Below, piece by piece: positions 24,705 to 33,171 of a stretch of DNA of 64,000 nucleotides. This DNA comes from Kiloniellaceae bacterium. Its GTDB lineage: Bacteria; Pseudomonadota; Alphaproteobacteria; Kiloniellales; Kiloniellaceae. The stretch lies in contig JAJFGK010000129.1 in the NCBI GenBank assembly GCA_021776195.1, positions 1 to 64,000 of the forward strand. The letters run 5' to 3'. The notes under the pieces are model-generated. The model was not told where the DNA came from. It searched no databases and saw nothing but the letters and a program-made list of their open reading frames with translations. The position numbers and the translations under genes are program-made. How positions within the stretch are numbered: the stretch's first letter is position 1; every line of letters begins with the position of its first letter.

Positions 24705-25703
24705 TCATCGGCAGAAGGCTGCCAGATCGATGCGGGCGATGGTGCCGTCGCCGGCAACGGTCCAGAACGACCCGTCGCGATCGGACGCCGGCGCAAGATC
24801 CTCGAGAAACGAGCCCTTGGTGACCGCGATGCGATGCGGCCAGGTTCGGCCGCCATCATCGGTCGCATAGGCCGTGCCGCCCGCCCCGACCGCCAGGCCG
24901 CAACGCGGCGACCGGAAGGCCAGGGCGTTGACAATGGTCTTGAGCGGGGTCTGGCCAACGACGGACCAGCTGGCGCCGCCGTCGGTCGTGCCCAGCAGCG
25001 CGCCGCCGACACCGGCGGCGAATCCAGTCGTTTCATCGAGGAAGGCAAAATCGCTGATTCGGGTGTCGGAGCGATGCACCGGGTGCCAGCTTCGTCCCCC
25101 ATCGGTGGTGCGGCGAATTTCGCCCGAGGTCCTGCCGTCGTTCTGCCAGGGCGTGTCGCCGCCTGCGATCAAGCCGACATCCGGGCTGACGAAGTGAACC
25201 GCCCAGAGGTTCGCATCGCTGCCGGTCTCCAGCGGCGCCCAGGTGGCCCCTCCATCTTTGCTGTGGACCATGGCCCCCTCGACGCCCACGGCGTAGCCGA
25301 GAAGCGGCGTGGCGAAGGCCACCTCGTAGAGTGGCGCGCGTGCGGCGCCAATCGGAGTAAAGGTCTGCCCGCCGTCGCGGGAGCGGTAGATCGGACCGGC
25401 GCCCGACTTGAAGGCCTCACCGCCCACCGCGACGAACCCGGCCTCGCCGCGGGCGACCGACAACAGCAGCGGCTTGCCGGCCAGAGGCTTTCGCAGAACC
25501 GCGGTCCCGTCCTTCACGAGAACCTGCTGCCCGGCCAAACCCACGGCAATGACCCGCTCCTGGGCGACCGCGACGCCCCACAGCGAGGCCTTGGTCTTGG
25601 CGCGAAAGGCCAGACCGTCGCCGGACCAGGCCGGGGCCGTGCCAAACAGCAGCAGAACGGCCAGCAGCAGACCTTGCCGTGACGAGGGCATCGGATTTCG
25701 CAT
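24705..25703 (-). CDS. Exported BNR/Ycf48-like beta-propeller protein
   Basis: A 332-residue protein with a signal peptide ending near TAPAWSG (about residue 28). It carries repeated Asp-box motifs: SRDGGQTF, SKDGGATW, TTDGGRSW, TTDGGASW and DDGGRTW, spaced by about 45 residues. This is the pattern of Ycf48-type seven-bladed propellers. Ycf48 assists photosystem II assembly in cyanobacteria, but relatives in non-phototrophs have no settled role. Periplasmic or outer-membrane location is likely. Confidence 0.85.
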   Translation of the reverse strand: MRNPMPSSRQGLLLAVLLLFGTAPAWSGDGLAFRAKTKASLWGVAVAQERVIAVGLAGQQVLVKDGTAVLRKPLAGKPLLLSVARGEAGFVAVGGEAFKSGAGPIYRSRDGGQTFTPIGAARAPLYEVAFATPLLGYAVGVEGAMVHSKDGGATWAPLETGSDANLWAVHFVSPDVGLIAGGDTPWQNDGRTSGEIRRTTDGGRSWHPVHRSDTRISDFAFLDETTGFAAGVGGALLGTTDGGASWSVVGQTPLKTIVNALAFRSPRCGLAVGAGGTAYATDDGGRTWPHRIAVTKGSFLEDLAPASDRDGSFWTVAGDGTIARIDLAAFCR

Positions 25704-25884
25704 CGGGCCAGTTTAGCGCGGCCTCGGCGCCAGGCCAGCATGACTTTCCCTTGGCCAAAGCCCATTGCCAGGCGCCCACTTTGCTGAGAAACAAGACACC
25801 GGGAACCGAGGGCCGAAGCTGGCCCTCACCAAGAGGAAGGCTCGCAGCCGTAGGGCCCGTCACCGCAGGAAGGATCGATCGACC

Positions 25885-26427
25885 ATGAAGGCTCGCCTGG
25901 CGGTTTTCACCTTCGGCCTGTTCCGCAAGCCGGCCGACGATCCGGCCAATCAGGGCTTTTACGACCGCAACGACGGCAATCTCGCGGCGGCCGAACGGAG
26001 CGACGGCTTTATCGCCCGCTCCGGCTATGATGGCGATCCCGGTCCCGAAACCTGGGGCGAGCAGGTCTTTCCCCGCTTCTACGTGGAGCGCGGCGACGGC
26101 TGGACGCCGGCGACCCTGTCACTCTGGGAGGATCTCGAATCGATCTTCGCCTTTGCCTATACCGGCTATCATGCCGAGGCCCTGCGTCACGGACGCACCT
26201 GGTTCCGCGAGGGCGACTGGCCGCCCTATGTCGCCTGGTGGGTGGCCGGCGACCACAGGCCCGACTGGGCCGAAGCCGTGGCCCGTCACGAGCAGCTTTA
26301 TGACGAAGGACCCGGCCCGGCCGCCTTCAACTTTGCCAAGCCCTTCACCGCCGCGGGCGAGCCGACCGAAATCGACCGCGCCCGGGCCAAGGATAAGGCC
26401 GCGCGCAACCAACTAGCCAACGGATAG
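25885..26427 (+). CDS. DUF3291 domain protein
   Basis: A 180-residue protein of the DUF3291 family, a ferredoxin-like fold of unknown function. Typical segments are LAVFTFGLFRKPADDPANQGF, then SLWEDLESIFAFAYTGYH and HGRTWFREGDWPPYVAWWV. I chose ATG 25885, with CAGGAAGGA 10 nt upstream, over an ATG at 25765 whose extension is basic and low in complexity. Its 3' end overlaps the convergent Tag-like gene by 15 bp. Confidence 0.82.
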   Translation: MKARLAVFTFGLFRKPADDPANQGFYDRNDGNLAAAERSDGFIARSGYDGDPGPETWGEQVFPRFYVERGDGWTPATLSLWEDLESIFAFAYTGYHAEALRHGRTWFREGDWPPYVAWWVAGDHRPDWAEAVARHEQLYDEGPGPAAFNFAKPFTAAGEPTEIDRARAKDKAARNQLANG

Positions 26428-27081
26428 GGCCAAGACCCGGCTGATCTGCGTGAGGCCGCGGCCGCTCTCGGCCATCCAGTCGTTGAAGGCACCCTGCACG
26501 GCGGCCAGGGCCGACTTGGAGCCGGGCGCTTTGTCGACCACGCCCTCGCGGATCAGGGCGGCGGTGACGTCGCGCGAAAGGATGAAGCTGTCCTTGCCGA
26601 TCTGGCGCAGGAAGTACTGCGACGTGGCCCCGCCCAGGCGGCTGCCGCGCTGCTTCAACAGGGCGAGCAGCCCGATGTAGTCGCGCGACGGCCAGTCGGC
26701 GAAGACCTTCGCGGCGCTGCCCTGCTCGCTGGCGAGCGCTTTCAGGAAAATGGCGTTATCGCGCACCGCGGAGATTTTCGCGCCATGCCTGACAATGCGG
26801 CTGTCCGCGACAAGACGGCCGATGTCCTCGTCCGACAGCATTGCCAAGCGGTTGATCTCGAAGCCCTCGAAGGCGGCTTCGAATCCGGGCCACATGGCCT
26901 CGACGACCTTCCAGTTGAAGCCGGCCTGGAACACGCTCTTGGTCATGCCGGCCAGCCAGCGGTCGTCGCCGATGCGGCGCAGCGCCGCCGCCGACTTGGG
27001 CTTCGACAGCAAGTCCTCCAGCGCGTCGGGGCCGCCCTTGCGCTTGGCCGCCATTTTAAAAAGCTGCTCGAACGAGCGCAT
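26413..27081 (-). CDS. DNA-3-methyladenine glycosylase I-like protein
   Basis: A 222-residue protein of the Tag family, base-excision enzymes that remove 3-methyladenine. The family core is seen in GFNWKVVEAMWPGFEAAFEGF, LSDEDIGRLVADSRIVRHGAKI and VFADWPSRDYIGLL. The N-terminal Cys and C-terminal His residues that bind zinc in E. coli Tag are not evident, so this is a divergent, probably zinc-free member. GGAGG lies 6 nt before ATG 27081, which selects it over the ATG at 27087. It follows the DUF2817 gene on the same strand. Confidence 0.75.
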   Translation of the reverse strand: MRSFEQLFKMAAKRKGGPDALEDLLSKPKSAAALRRIGDDRWLAGMTKSVFQAGFNWKVVEAMWPGFEAAFEGFEINRLAMLSDEDIGRLVADSRIVRHGAKISAVRDNAIFLKALASEQGSAAKVFADWPSRDYIGLLALLKQRGSRLGGATSQYFLRQIGKDSFILSRDVTAALIREGVVDKAPGSKSALAAVQGAFNDWMAESGRGLTQISRVLALSVG

Positions 27082-27103
27082 CGTCATCCTCCGCTTGGCC
27101 GTC

Positions 27104-28225
27104 TCAAACCCCAGCAAGGCCTTTGACAGCGAGGTTCTGGGTCTCCACGGCGCGCTGGAAAACCATCTGCTTCCAGTCGTCCGCATCGGGATAGAGCGCG
27201 TCGCGGATCTGTCGTTTGATCTCCCGGCCCTGTTCGCTCGCCGGGTCGCCATGGAGATGCAGCCAGTTGTCGGCCCGCAGCGCCAACAGCACCTCGCGGG
27301 TCGGCTGCGTGCCATACTCCAGGGCGATCGCGGTCAACTCGCGGCCGCTATCGCCAGCTATGCCCAGGGCGCGTTCCATGCCGGTCACGTTGGCGCCGCT
27401 GAGCTCCACCGAAGAAGAGGTGCCCAGGGCCGGCGAGGTCAGGTCGTCGCGATACCAGGTTCGGGCCCTGGCCGCCGCGTCACTGTCCGGTCCGTGGATG
27501 CAGATCCGCTCGCCGTGACCGCGCGGGCCGAGCCCGGTGTGGTAGTCGATCACGCCGACCCGTTTGGCCCGGGCCAGATCGAGGCTGAAGATCATCTCCA
27601 GCACCTGGCGCGACCAGGTCGGGCGCCGGCCGCCGAAGAAGATCCCGTCGGGGTGCCCGTACTGGCCGCCGGCGATGGCCGCCTGGCGCTCGCGCTGCCC
27701 GTGGGCCTGGGCATAGGCCTCCAGGAATTCGGCCCCGGCGGCGCGGCTCGCCTCGTCCCAGCGGCGCGGGCAGAGCGCCTCGGCCAGCGCGTCGTAACCA
27801 GGATTGGCCGGCAGGGGTCGGTCGAAGTCGACGAAGTTGCGGTTGAGATCGACGTTGTCCTCGGTCACCCGGCGCAGCCAGGCGAAGCCATGGGGGTTGA
27901 TCGCATGGATGAAAAGCTGCGCGATGCCGTCCGGTACCGCGCGCCATAGTCCCGACTCGAGCCAGCCGGTCTGCACGCCCGAGCCGCAGAAGCCTTCCAC
28001 CCCATGGGTCGCCGAGATCGTCACCAGCACAGCCTCGGCCGCCGGGTCGCCAAGCCAGGCGGTATCGCAGTAGAGCGACCGTCCGTCGGGCCCGGTCGCC
28101 GGGCAGGTATAGGCGCGGCGCAGCGCGCCGGCGGTATCGGCGGCGGCCGTGAAACGCGCCCGGGCCTCGTCGTAGCCGGGCGGAAAATAGCACTGGGGCG
28201 GCGATGCGACAGCGGCGCTCGTCAT
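27104..28225 (-). CDS. DUF2817 / M14-like zinc metallopeptidase
   Basis: A 373-residue protein of the DUF2817 family, related to M14 carboxypeptidases. Likely zinc ligands are His and Glu in SATHGVEGFCGS and a later His in VGVIDYHTGLGPRG; the segment NPHGFAWLRRVTEDNVDLNRNF is a family hallmark. No signal peptide, so probably cytoplasmic. I chose ATG 28225, preceded by GAGGAGAAG; the frame continues to 28351 without a good start. Substrate unknown. Confidence 0.82.
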   Translation of the reverse strand: MTSAAVASPPQCYFPPGYDEARARFTAAADTAGALRRAYTCPATGPDGRSLYCDTAWLGDPAAEAVLVTISATHGVEGFCGSGVQTGWLESGLWRAVPDGIAQLFIHAINPHGFAWLRRVTEDNVDLNRNFVDFDRPLPANPGYDALAEALCPRRWDEASRAAGAEFLEAYAQAHGQRERQAAIAGGQYGHPDGIFFGGRRPTWSRQVLEMIFSLDLARAKRVGVIDYHTGLGPRGHGERICIHGPDSDAAARARTWYRDDLTSPALGTSSSVELSGANVTGMERALGIAGDSGRELTAIALEYGTQPTREVLLALRADNWLHLHGDPASEQGREIKRQIRDALYPDADDWKQMVFQRAVETQNLAVKGLAGV

Positions 28226-28307
28226 GGCGGCCGACTTCTCCTCATGAAGTTGTGATTGCGAAGGGGTCTTTTCCTTCCCCGCGTCCATGGCCATACTAAA
28301 GAGCGTT

Positions 28308-28859
28308 ATGAGACAGCTCGCAACACTTCTGGTCCTGCTCTTGAGCTTCACCGCGACCGTGGCGAAGGCCGACCAGAAAGACGCCCAACTCGGCGCGCTC
28401 TTCGAGCAGCTCCTGGCGTTCGAGAACTACAGTGAGGCCCGTCCCGTCGAAGCCGATATCTGGCGTATCTGGACCACGTCCGAAGACGACGCGGTCAACA
28501 CCCTGATGTCCGAAGGCCTCGATGCGATGAATCGCCAGGACTTCTCCAGCGCCCTGAGAAAGTTCGACCAGATGGTGGAAATCGCGCCGGACTTCGCCGA
28601 GGCCTGGAACAAGCGCGCGACGCTGCACTATCTGATGCAAAACTACGACGCCTCCCTGGCCGACATCGGCAAGACCTTGGCGTTGGAGCCGCGCCACTTC
28701 GGCGCGCTCGCCGGGCAGGGCCTGGTGTTCGGAGCCTTGGAGCAGTTCGACGAGGCCTTGGCCGCCTTCGACAAGGCCCTGGAGATCCACCCCAACCTCG
28801 TGGGCGCGCAACGCAACGCCGCCGCCCTGCGCAAGTACCTGAAAGACCAGGAAATCTAG
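28308..28859 (+). CDS. Exported TPR-repeat protein
   Basis: A 183-residue protein with a signal peptide (MRQLATLLVLLLSFTATVAKA) and about three tetratricopeptide repeats between residues 70 and 175, such as DFAEAWNKRATLHYLMQNYD and FDEALAAFDKALEIHPN. TPRs bind partner proteins; a periplasmic scaffold role is likely. ATG 28308 gives the cleaner signal peptide; ATG 28287 is possible. Its TAG stop and the TAG of the convergent GNAT gene share a single CTAG. Confidence 0.82.
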   Translation: MRQLATLLVLLLSFTATVAKADQKDAQLGALFEQLLAFENYSEARPVEADIWRIWTTSEDDAVNTLMSEGLDAMNRQDFSSALRKFDQMVEIAPDFAEAWNKRATLHYLMQNYDASLADIGKTLALEPRHFGALAGQGLVFGALEQFDEALAAFDKALEIHPNLVGAQRNAAALRKYLKDQEI

Positions 28860-29335
28860 CCCGTCTTCAAGCGCTTTTCCATGAAGACGCTGTAGGGGTC
28901 CTCGGGGTAGTCGCCGAAGCGGCCGCGCTCGCCAAAGCCCTGGGTCCGATAGAGCCCCAAGGCTTCGGGCTGTTTGGTGCCGGCCTCGAGGCGGATCACA
29001 CTGTGCCCGAGATCTGCGGCGTGGTCCTCCAGGGCCTGAAGCAGGTGCCGGCCGAGCTTGCGGCCGCGCGCCTTGGGGTCGACGTACATGCGCTTGACCT
29101 CCGCATAGCCATCGCCGGGATTGTCGGCGGCACGGTCCAGAATTGCGCCATAGCCCAGCGCCTCGCCGTCCCAGCGGGCGACGAAAAAGGCCGTGGCCGG
29201 ATCCTGCAGCGAGGCGATATCCAACAGGTGGTTGCTCTCGGCCGGATAGAGCGTCGCGTAGTAGGCGTCGGCCGCGGTCAGCATGGCGCGCAGCTCGGGC
29301 TGGTCGGGATCTTCGATGGCGATGGTCAGGGACAT
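28856..29335 (-). CDS. GNAT-family N-acetyltransferase
   Basis: A 159-residue GNAT enzyme that transfers acetyl from acetyl-CoA to an amine. The pyrophosphate loop is in MYVDPKARGRKLGRHLLQAL, preceded by the strand EVKRMYV and followed by LGHSVIRLEAGTKQPEALGLY and the F(G)F end. It starts 4 nt after the next GNAT gene, so the two form an operon. Acceptor unknown. Confidence 0.88.
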   Translation of the reverse strand: MSLTIAIEDPDQPELRAMLTAADAYYATLYPAESNHLLDIASLQDPATAFFVARWDGEALGYGAILDRAADNPGDGYAEVKRMYVDPKARGRKLGRHLLQALEDHAADLGHSVIRLEAGTKQPEALGLYRTQGFGERGRFGDYPEDPYSVFMEKRLKTG

Positions 29336-29339
29336 CGAC

Positions 29340-29840
29340 TTAGTGCTCCAACAGGAAACGTTGCTCGGTCATGGTCTTGCCCCACTGGGTCTGCGCGACC
29401 TCCTCGACCAGCCGAAAGCCATGGGCCTCATAGACTGCGCGGGCGGCATCGAGCCCGGCGAAGGTCCAGAGGTAGACCCCGGCCTGGCCGGCCTGCCGGC
29501 TGAAAGCCAGGGCCTCGGCCAGGAGCCGACGGCCGAGACCGCCGCCTTGAATTTCCGGATCGACGATAAACCAGCGCAGATGGGCCAGATCGCCTTCATC
29601 TTCCGATCCATCGATCGAGATCGATGCGACCAGGCGGCCGTCCGCGTAGGCGCCCCAGAAGCGATCCCGCGCCGGGTCCAGGCGGTCGAGAAAGGCGGCC
29701 AGGCCGGCGGCTACCTTGGTCTCGAAAAACAGCTCGAATCCCCATTGGGCGGCATAGTAGGTCCCGTGCAGCTCGACCACCCGGCCCAACGCCCCCGGCC
29801 GGTGGCCGGCGATCTCGATTTCACTTGCCAGAGCGGCCAT
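29340..29840 (-). CDS. GNAT-family N-acetyltransferase
   Basis: A 166-residue GNAT enzyme unlike its neighbour in detail. The acetyl-CoA loop is in IVDPEIQGGGLGRRLLAEAL, followed by VYLWTFAGLDAARAVYEAHGF. The N-terminus, with LHGTYYAAQWGFELFFETKV, matches GNATs often fused to or found beside MarR regulators. ATG 29840 is the start that fits the family length. First gene of the two-GNAT operon, divergent from the MFS gene. Confidence 0.87.
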   Translation of the reverse strand: MAALASEIEIAGHRPGALGRVVELHGTYYAAQWGFELFFETKVAAGLAAFLDRLDPARDRFWGAYADGRLVASISIDGSEDEGDLAHLRWFIVDPEIQGGGLGRRLLAEALAFSRQAGQAGVYLWTFAGLDAARAVYEAHGFRLVEEVAQTQWGKTMTEQRFLLEH

Positions 29841-29955
29841 GTCCGGTTTCTTCTCTACCTGTTCCCAAGATTTCGCAGAATAGGCGAGCGGCCCTGCCAA
29901 AACCAGCCGCTCCAGGCCGGCCCTATCGGGTCCGCCGCTCCGGGAGTGAGTTGTG

Positions 29956-31179
29956 ATGGATAAGGGTCTCTGGCGCGTCACCCCGGTGATCATCATTGCC
30001 GGTGCCATCGTGCTCAGCCTCAACATGGGCCTGCGCCAGACTTTCGGTCTCTTCATCGAGCCGATGTCCAGCGACATCGCGATCAGCCGCTCCAGTTTCT
30101 CCCTCGCCATGGCCGTACAGAATATTCTCTGGGGCATCCTGACGCCCTTCTGCGGCATCCTGGCCGACCGCTTCGGGACTGGCCGAACGCTGGTCATTGG
30201 CTCCATCGTCTATGCCCTGGGGATCGCCCTGATGGCGCTCAGCGAGAGCGCATTGGGGACCCATCTGGGTGGCGGTCTGCTGGTCGGAATTTCCGTCGGC
30301 GCCACAGGTTTTCCCCTGGTCCTGGGCGCGGTCGCCAGGCTCACCGACGAGAAACGCCGCGCGCTCTACATCAGCCTGGCCGCCACCGGCGGCTCGGTCG
30401 GCCAGTTCGTCCTGGTCCCGCTGGCGCAGATTTTGATCGACAGCCAAGGCTGGTCCGCCGCCCTGCTGTGGCTCGCGGCCCTGGCCCTGATCATCTTGCT
30501 GGTGGCGCGCCCGCTCGCCGGCAAACCCCAGGCCATGGCCGGGCTCTCGCCGGGCCGGGCCATCAAGGCGGCGATCGCCCAGGCCGGCGGTCATAAAGGC
30601 TTCTGGTTGCTGAACGCCGGCTTCTTCGTCTGCGGCTTTCACGTCGCCTTCATCGCCGTTCACCTGCCGGGGTACCTGACCAGCGAAGGGATGGCGCCGA
30701 TCATCGGCGCGACCGCGCTGGGCGTGATCGGTTTCTTCAATATCCTGGGCGGCGTCATGGCCGGCGTCCTGGGCAGCCGCTTCCGCAAGAAGAAGATCCT
30801 CACCTGGATCTATCTGGCCCGCGCCGTCGCCATCGCCTTCCTGCTCTTCGCGCCCAAGACCGAGGTCACCGTCTATGCCTTCTCGGCCGTCTTCGGCCTG
30901 CTCTGGCTCAGCACCGTGCCGCTGACCTCGGCCCTGGTGGGCGACATCTTCGGGCCACGATACATGGCCTCGCTCTTCGGACTGGTCATGATGTGCCACC
31001 AGTTCGGCGGCTTCTTCGGCGCCCTTTTGGGCGGCGTCAGCTATGACCTGACCGGCTCTTACGACGCGGTCTGGATCGTCGCCATCCTGCTTGGCCTGCT
31101 GGCGGCTCTGCTGCACTGGCCGATCCCCGACGCGCGGATGCCAGAGCCGGACGGCGCCACGCCGGCACCGCTGAAGTAA
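29956..31179 (+). CDS. MFS transporter
   Basis: A 407-residue major-facilitator carrier with 12 predicted helices. The loop 2-3 motif is recognisable as GILADRFGTGRTLVIGS. The N-terminal SLNMGLRQTFGLFIEPM and the VLGSRFRKKKILTWIY loop resemble monocarboxylate or oxalate-type exchangers. GGGAG lies 9 nt before ATG 29956. RarD follows 6 nt after the stop. Substrate not determined. Confidence 0.88.
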   Translation: MDKGLWRVTPVIIIAGAIVLSLNMGLRQTFGLFIEPMSSDIAISRSSFSLAMAVQNILWGILTPFCGILADRFGTGRTLVIGSIVYALGIALMALSESALGTHLGGGLLVGISVGATGFPLVLGAVARLTDEKRRALYISLAATGGSVGQFVLVPLAQILIDSQGWSAALLWLAALALIILLVARPLAGKPQAMAGLSPGRAIKAAIAQAGGHKGFWLLNAGFFVCGFHVAFIAVHLPGYLTSEGMAPIIGATALGVIGFFNILGGVMAGVLGSRFRKKKILTWIYLARAVAIAFLLFAPKTEVTVYAFSAVFGLLWLSTVPLTSALVGDIFGPRYMASLFGLVMMCHQFGGFFGALLGGVSYDLTGSYDAVWIVAILLGLLAALLHWPIPDARMPEPDGATPAPLK

Positions 31180-31185
31180 GACGGC

Positions 31186-32067
31186 ATGCGTCGCGAGACC
31201 CTTGCGGGCTGCGCTTTCGCCCTGCTCGCCTTCGGCGCCTGGGGCATCAACCCGCTCTACTTCAAGGCCGTCACCACCATCCCGGCCCTGGAGCTTCTGG
31301 CCCACCGGGTCATCTGGGCCCTGCCCCTGCTGGCCCTGATCATCGCCACCGCGGGTCGCTGGTCGGTGGTGCGCGGCGCCTTCCGGGACAAACGGACCCT
31401 GGCCCTGCTGGCCGTCACCGCGCTCCTGCTCAGCGCCAACTGGCTGATCTACATCTGGGCGATCAACGACGCCAAGCTGCTGGAGGCGAGCCTAGGCTAC
31501 TACATCAATCCCTTGCTCAGCGTGCTGCTCGGCTTCCTGGTGCTGCGCGAACGCCTGACGCGCATGCAGGTTCTTGCCGTTATTCTTGCCGCCGGCGCGG
31601 TTCTCAACCTGATCGTCTCGGTCGGGACCGTGCCTTGGCTCGGCCTGTCCTTGACCGCGACCTTCTCGATCTACGCCCTGCTGCGAAAGGTGGCGGCGAT
31701 CCCCTCGCTCGAGGGCCTGTTCGTCGAGACCCTGTTCATGCTGGCGCCGGCGGCCGTCTTTCTGTTCTGGCTCGGATCCCGCGGCGAAAGCAGCTTTGCG
31801 ACAATCGATTTGACCACCACTTTGCTGCTGATCGCCTCGGGGCCGGTTACCGCCCTGCCGCTCTTGTGGTTTACCTCGGCGGCGCGCCGGCTGCGCCTCG
31901 GGACCGTGGGCATCTTCCAGTACATCGCACCGAGCCTTCAGTTCCTGCTCGGGGTTTTCCTCTACGACGAACCCTTCGGCACCGCCCAGTTGGTCACCTT
32001 CGCCCTGATCTGGATCGCCGTGGCGCTCTATGCCAGCGACGCCTGGCGGCAGTCGAGGGACGGCTAG
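31186..32067 (+). CDS. rarD: EamA-family transporter RarD
   Basis: A 293-residue inner-membrane protein with ten predicted helices in two EamA repeats. RarD-specific segments are FGAWGINPLYFKAV, ELLAHRVIWALPLL, NWLIYIWAINDAKLLEASLGYYINPL and GIFQYIAPSLQFLLGVFLYDEPF. The family includes drug/metabolite and amino-acid exporters. It directly follows the MFS gene on the same strand and is followed by a repeat-rich gap. Confidence 0.93.
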   Translation: MRRETLAGCAFALLAFGAWGINPLYFKAVTTIPALELLAHRVIWALPLLALIIATAGRWSVVRGAFRDKRTLALLAVTALLLSANWLIYIWAINDAKLLEASLGYYINPLLSVLLGFLVLRERLTRMQVLAVILAAGAVLNLIVSVGTVPWLGLSLTATFSIYALLRKVAAIPSLEGLFVETLFMLAPAAVFLFWLGSRGESSFATIDLTTTLLLIASGPVTALPLLWFTSAARRLRLGTVGIFQYIAPSLQFLLGVFLYDEPFGTAQLVTFALIWIAVALYASDAWRQSRDG

Positions 32068-32073
32068 CCCTCC

Positions 32074-32141
32074 CCACCGTCACCCCGGCCCCACCATCAC
32101 CCCGGACCCACCGTCACCCCGGCCCCACCGTCACCCCGGAC
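32074..32141. repeat. Four 17-bp tandem repeats
   Basis: Four perfectly phased copies of CCACCGTCACCCCGGMC (32074, 32091, 32108, 32125) differ at only two positions. The last runs into a block (32142-32198) that includes two 13-bp copies of GGGGTCTCGCGCT at 32173-32198 and resembles the dispersed repeat at 7493. Confidence 0.85.
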
Positions 32142-32217
32142 GGCATCCGGCCGAAAGGCCGGGGGACGAGCCGGGGTCTCGCGCTGGGGTCTCGCGCTGG
32201 GCCGCAGTGCCGACGAG

Positions 32218-32250
32218 ATGCCGGATAAGCGCTACCGCGCTTTCCGGCAT
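32218..32250. repeat. REP-like hairpin between rarD and grxC
   Basis: ATGCCGGATAAGCGC pairs with GCGCTTTCCGGCAT through 14 base pairs with a single bulged T and a 4-nt loop. It lies between convergent genes and could act as a shared terminator or an mRNA end protector. There is no T-run. Confidence 0.65.
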
Positions 32251-32270
32251 GACCGTCCGATGGCCGCACC

Positions 32271-32528
32271 CTAGCCCTCCGCCTGCCCTGCCAACGCCGC
32301 CAGCTTGCCGGTCCGGTCGAGATGCACCAGGTCCTCGTAGCCGCCGATGTGCGCGCCGGCGACGAAAACCTGGGGGATCGACCTGCTGCGCGGCAGGCGC
32401 CGGCGCAGCTCCTCGAGGCTTCCGGCTTCGGCGATGTCGCGCTCGGCAAAGGCCATACCCTTCTCTTGCAGCAGGGCCTTGGCCTTTTCGCAGTAGCCGC
32501 AGCCGGGCCCGGTAAAGATCTCGATCAC
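32271..32528 (-). CDS. grxC: Glutaredoxin 3
   Basis: An 85-residue glutaredoxin that reduces disulfides with glutathione. The active site is CGYC (in FTGPGCGYCEKAK) instead of the more common CPYC. The glutathione-binding TVP-type motif is present as SIPQVFVAGAHIGGYED. It lies 9 nt after the AhpD-like gene on the same strand and may be co-transcribed with it under the TetR regulator at 33172. Confidence 0.92.
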   Translation of the reverse strand: MIEIFTGPGCGYCEKAKALLQEKGMAFAERDIAEAGSLEELRRRLPRSRSIPQVFVAGAHIGGYEDLVHLDRTGKLAALAGQAEG

Positions 32529-32537
32529 CGCCGCGGC

Positions 32538-33107
32538 TCAGTGGTTCACATGCAATATCGGCGAGAGACTGGAGAAGACCGGCTCCAGCTCGACCCCCAG
32601 GGCGTCGCCGAACTTGCTGACCGCGATATAGATCGTGATGGTGAAGACCGCCTCGACGATCTGCGGCTCGGTGAAGTGCGCGTGCAGGCGGTCCCACAGT
32701 TCCTTGGGCACACGGTTGGCATCGACGCCGATCTGGATCGTCAGGTCCATCAGCGCCTTTTCCGCGTCGGTGAAGTGCGCGCTGGTCTTGTAGCGCTCGT
32801 CGCCGATGTCGGCGATCTTCTCTTCGGAAATGCCGAGACGCTTGGAGAGGGTCTCGTGCTGCACCACGCAGTACTGGCAGTCGTTGCGATGGGTCGCCTT
32901 CAGGATGATCAGCTCCTTGGTCACCCAGTCGAGCTCGCCGTCCTTCAGGATCGCCATGATCATATCGGTGAAGACCGTGCCCAGTTCCGGGGTATGGCCG
33001 AAGACCTTGAAGATGTTCAAGAGCATCTCGAAGCGACCTTCCGCCTTGTCGTAGAAGACCGTGGTTTCGGCGTTGGCCTGCTCGCGTTCGACGTAGGAAA
33101 CAGTCAT
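32538..33107 (-). CDS. AhpD-like carboxymuconolactone decarboxylase family protein
   Basis: A 189-residue protein of the AhpD / carboxymuconolactone decarboxylase fold. The redox motif NDCQYCVVQHE (CxxC followed by His) points to peroxidase or disulfide-reductase activity rather than decarboxylation. GGAG lies 9 nt before ATG 33107. An 18-bp operator (33139-33156), almost identical to the one upstream of the TetR gene, lies 31 nt before the start. With glutaredoxin downstream this looks like a small redox-stress unit. Confidence 0.88.
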   Translation of the reverse strand: MTVSYVEREQANAETTVFYDKAEGRFEMLLNIFKVFGHTPELGTVFTDMIMAILKDGELDWVTKELIILKATHRNDCQYCVVQHETLSKRLGISEEKIADIGDERYKTSAHFTDAEKALMDLTIQIGVDANRVPKELWDRLHAHFTEPQIVEAVFTITIYIAVSKFGDALGVELEPVFSSLSPILHVNH

Positions 33108-33138
33108 GACCTTCTCCTCTGTTTTGACCGGCGTTTTT

Positions 33139-33156
33139 TTGACCGATCGTTCCAAA
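33139..33156. promoter_or_regulatory. Probable TetR operator upstream of the AhpD-like gene
   Basis: TTGACCGATCGTTCCAAA. Its reverse complement differs at one position from the site at 33787-33804. The distance to the start codon (31 nt) is almost the same as for the other site. Confidence 0.75.
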
Positions 33157-33171
33157 TTCTGTAAAAAAATA

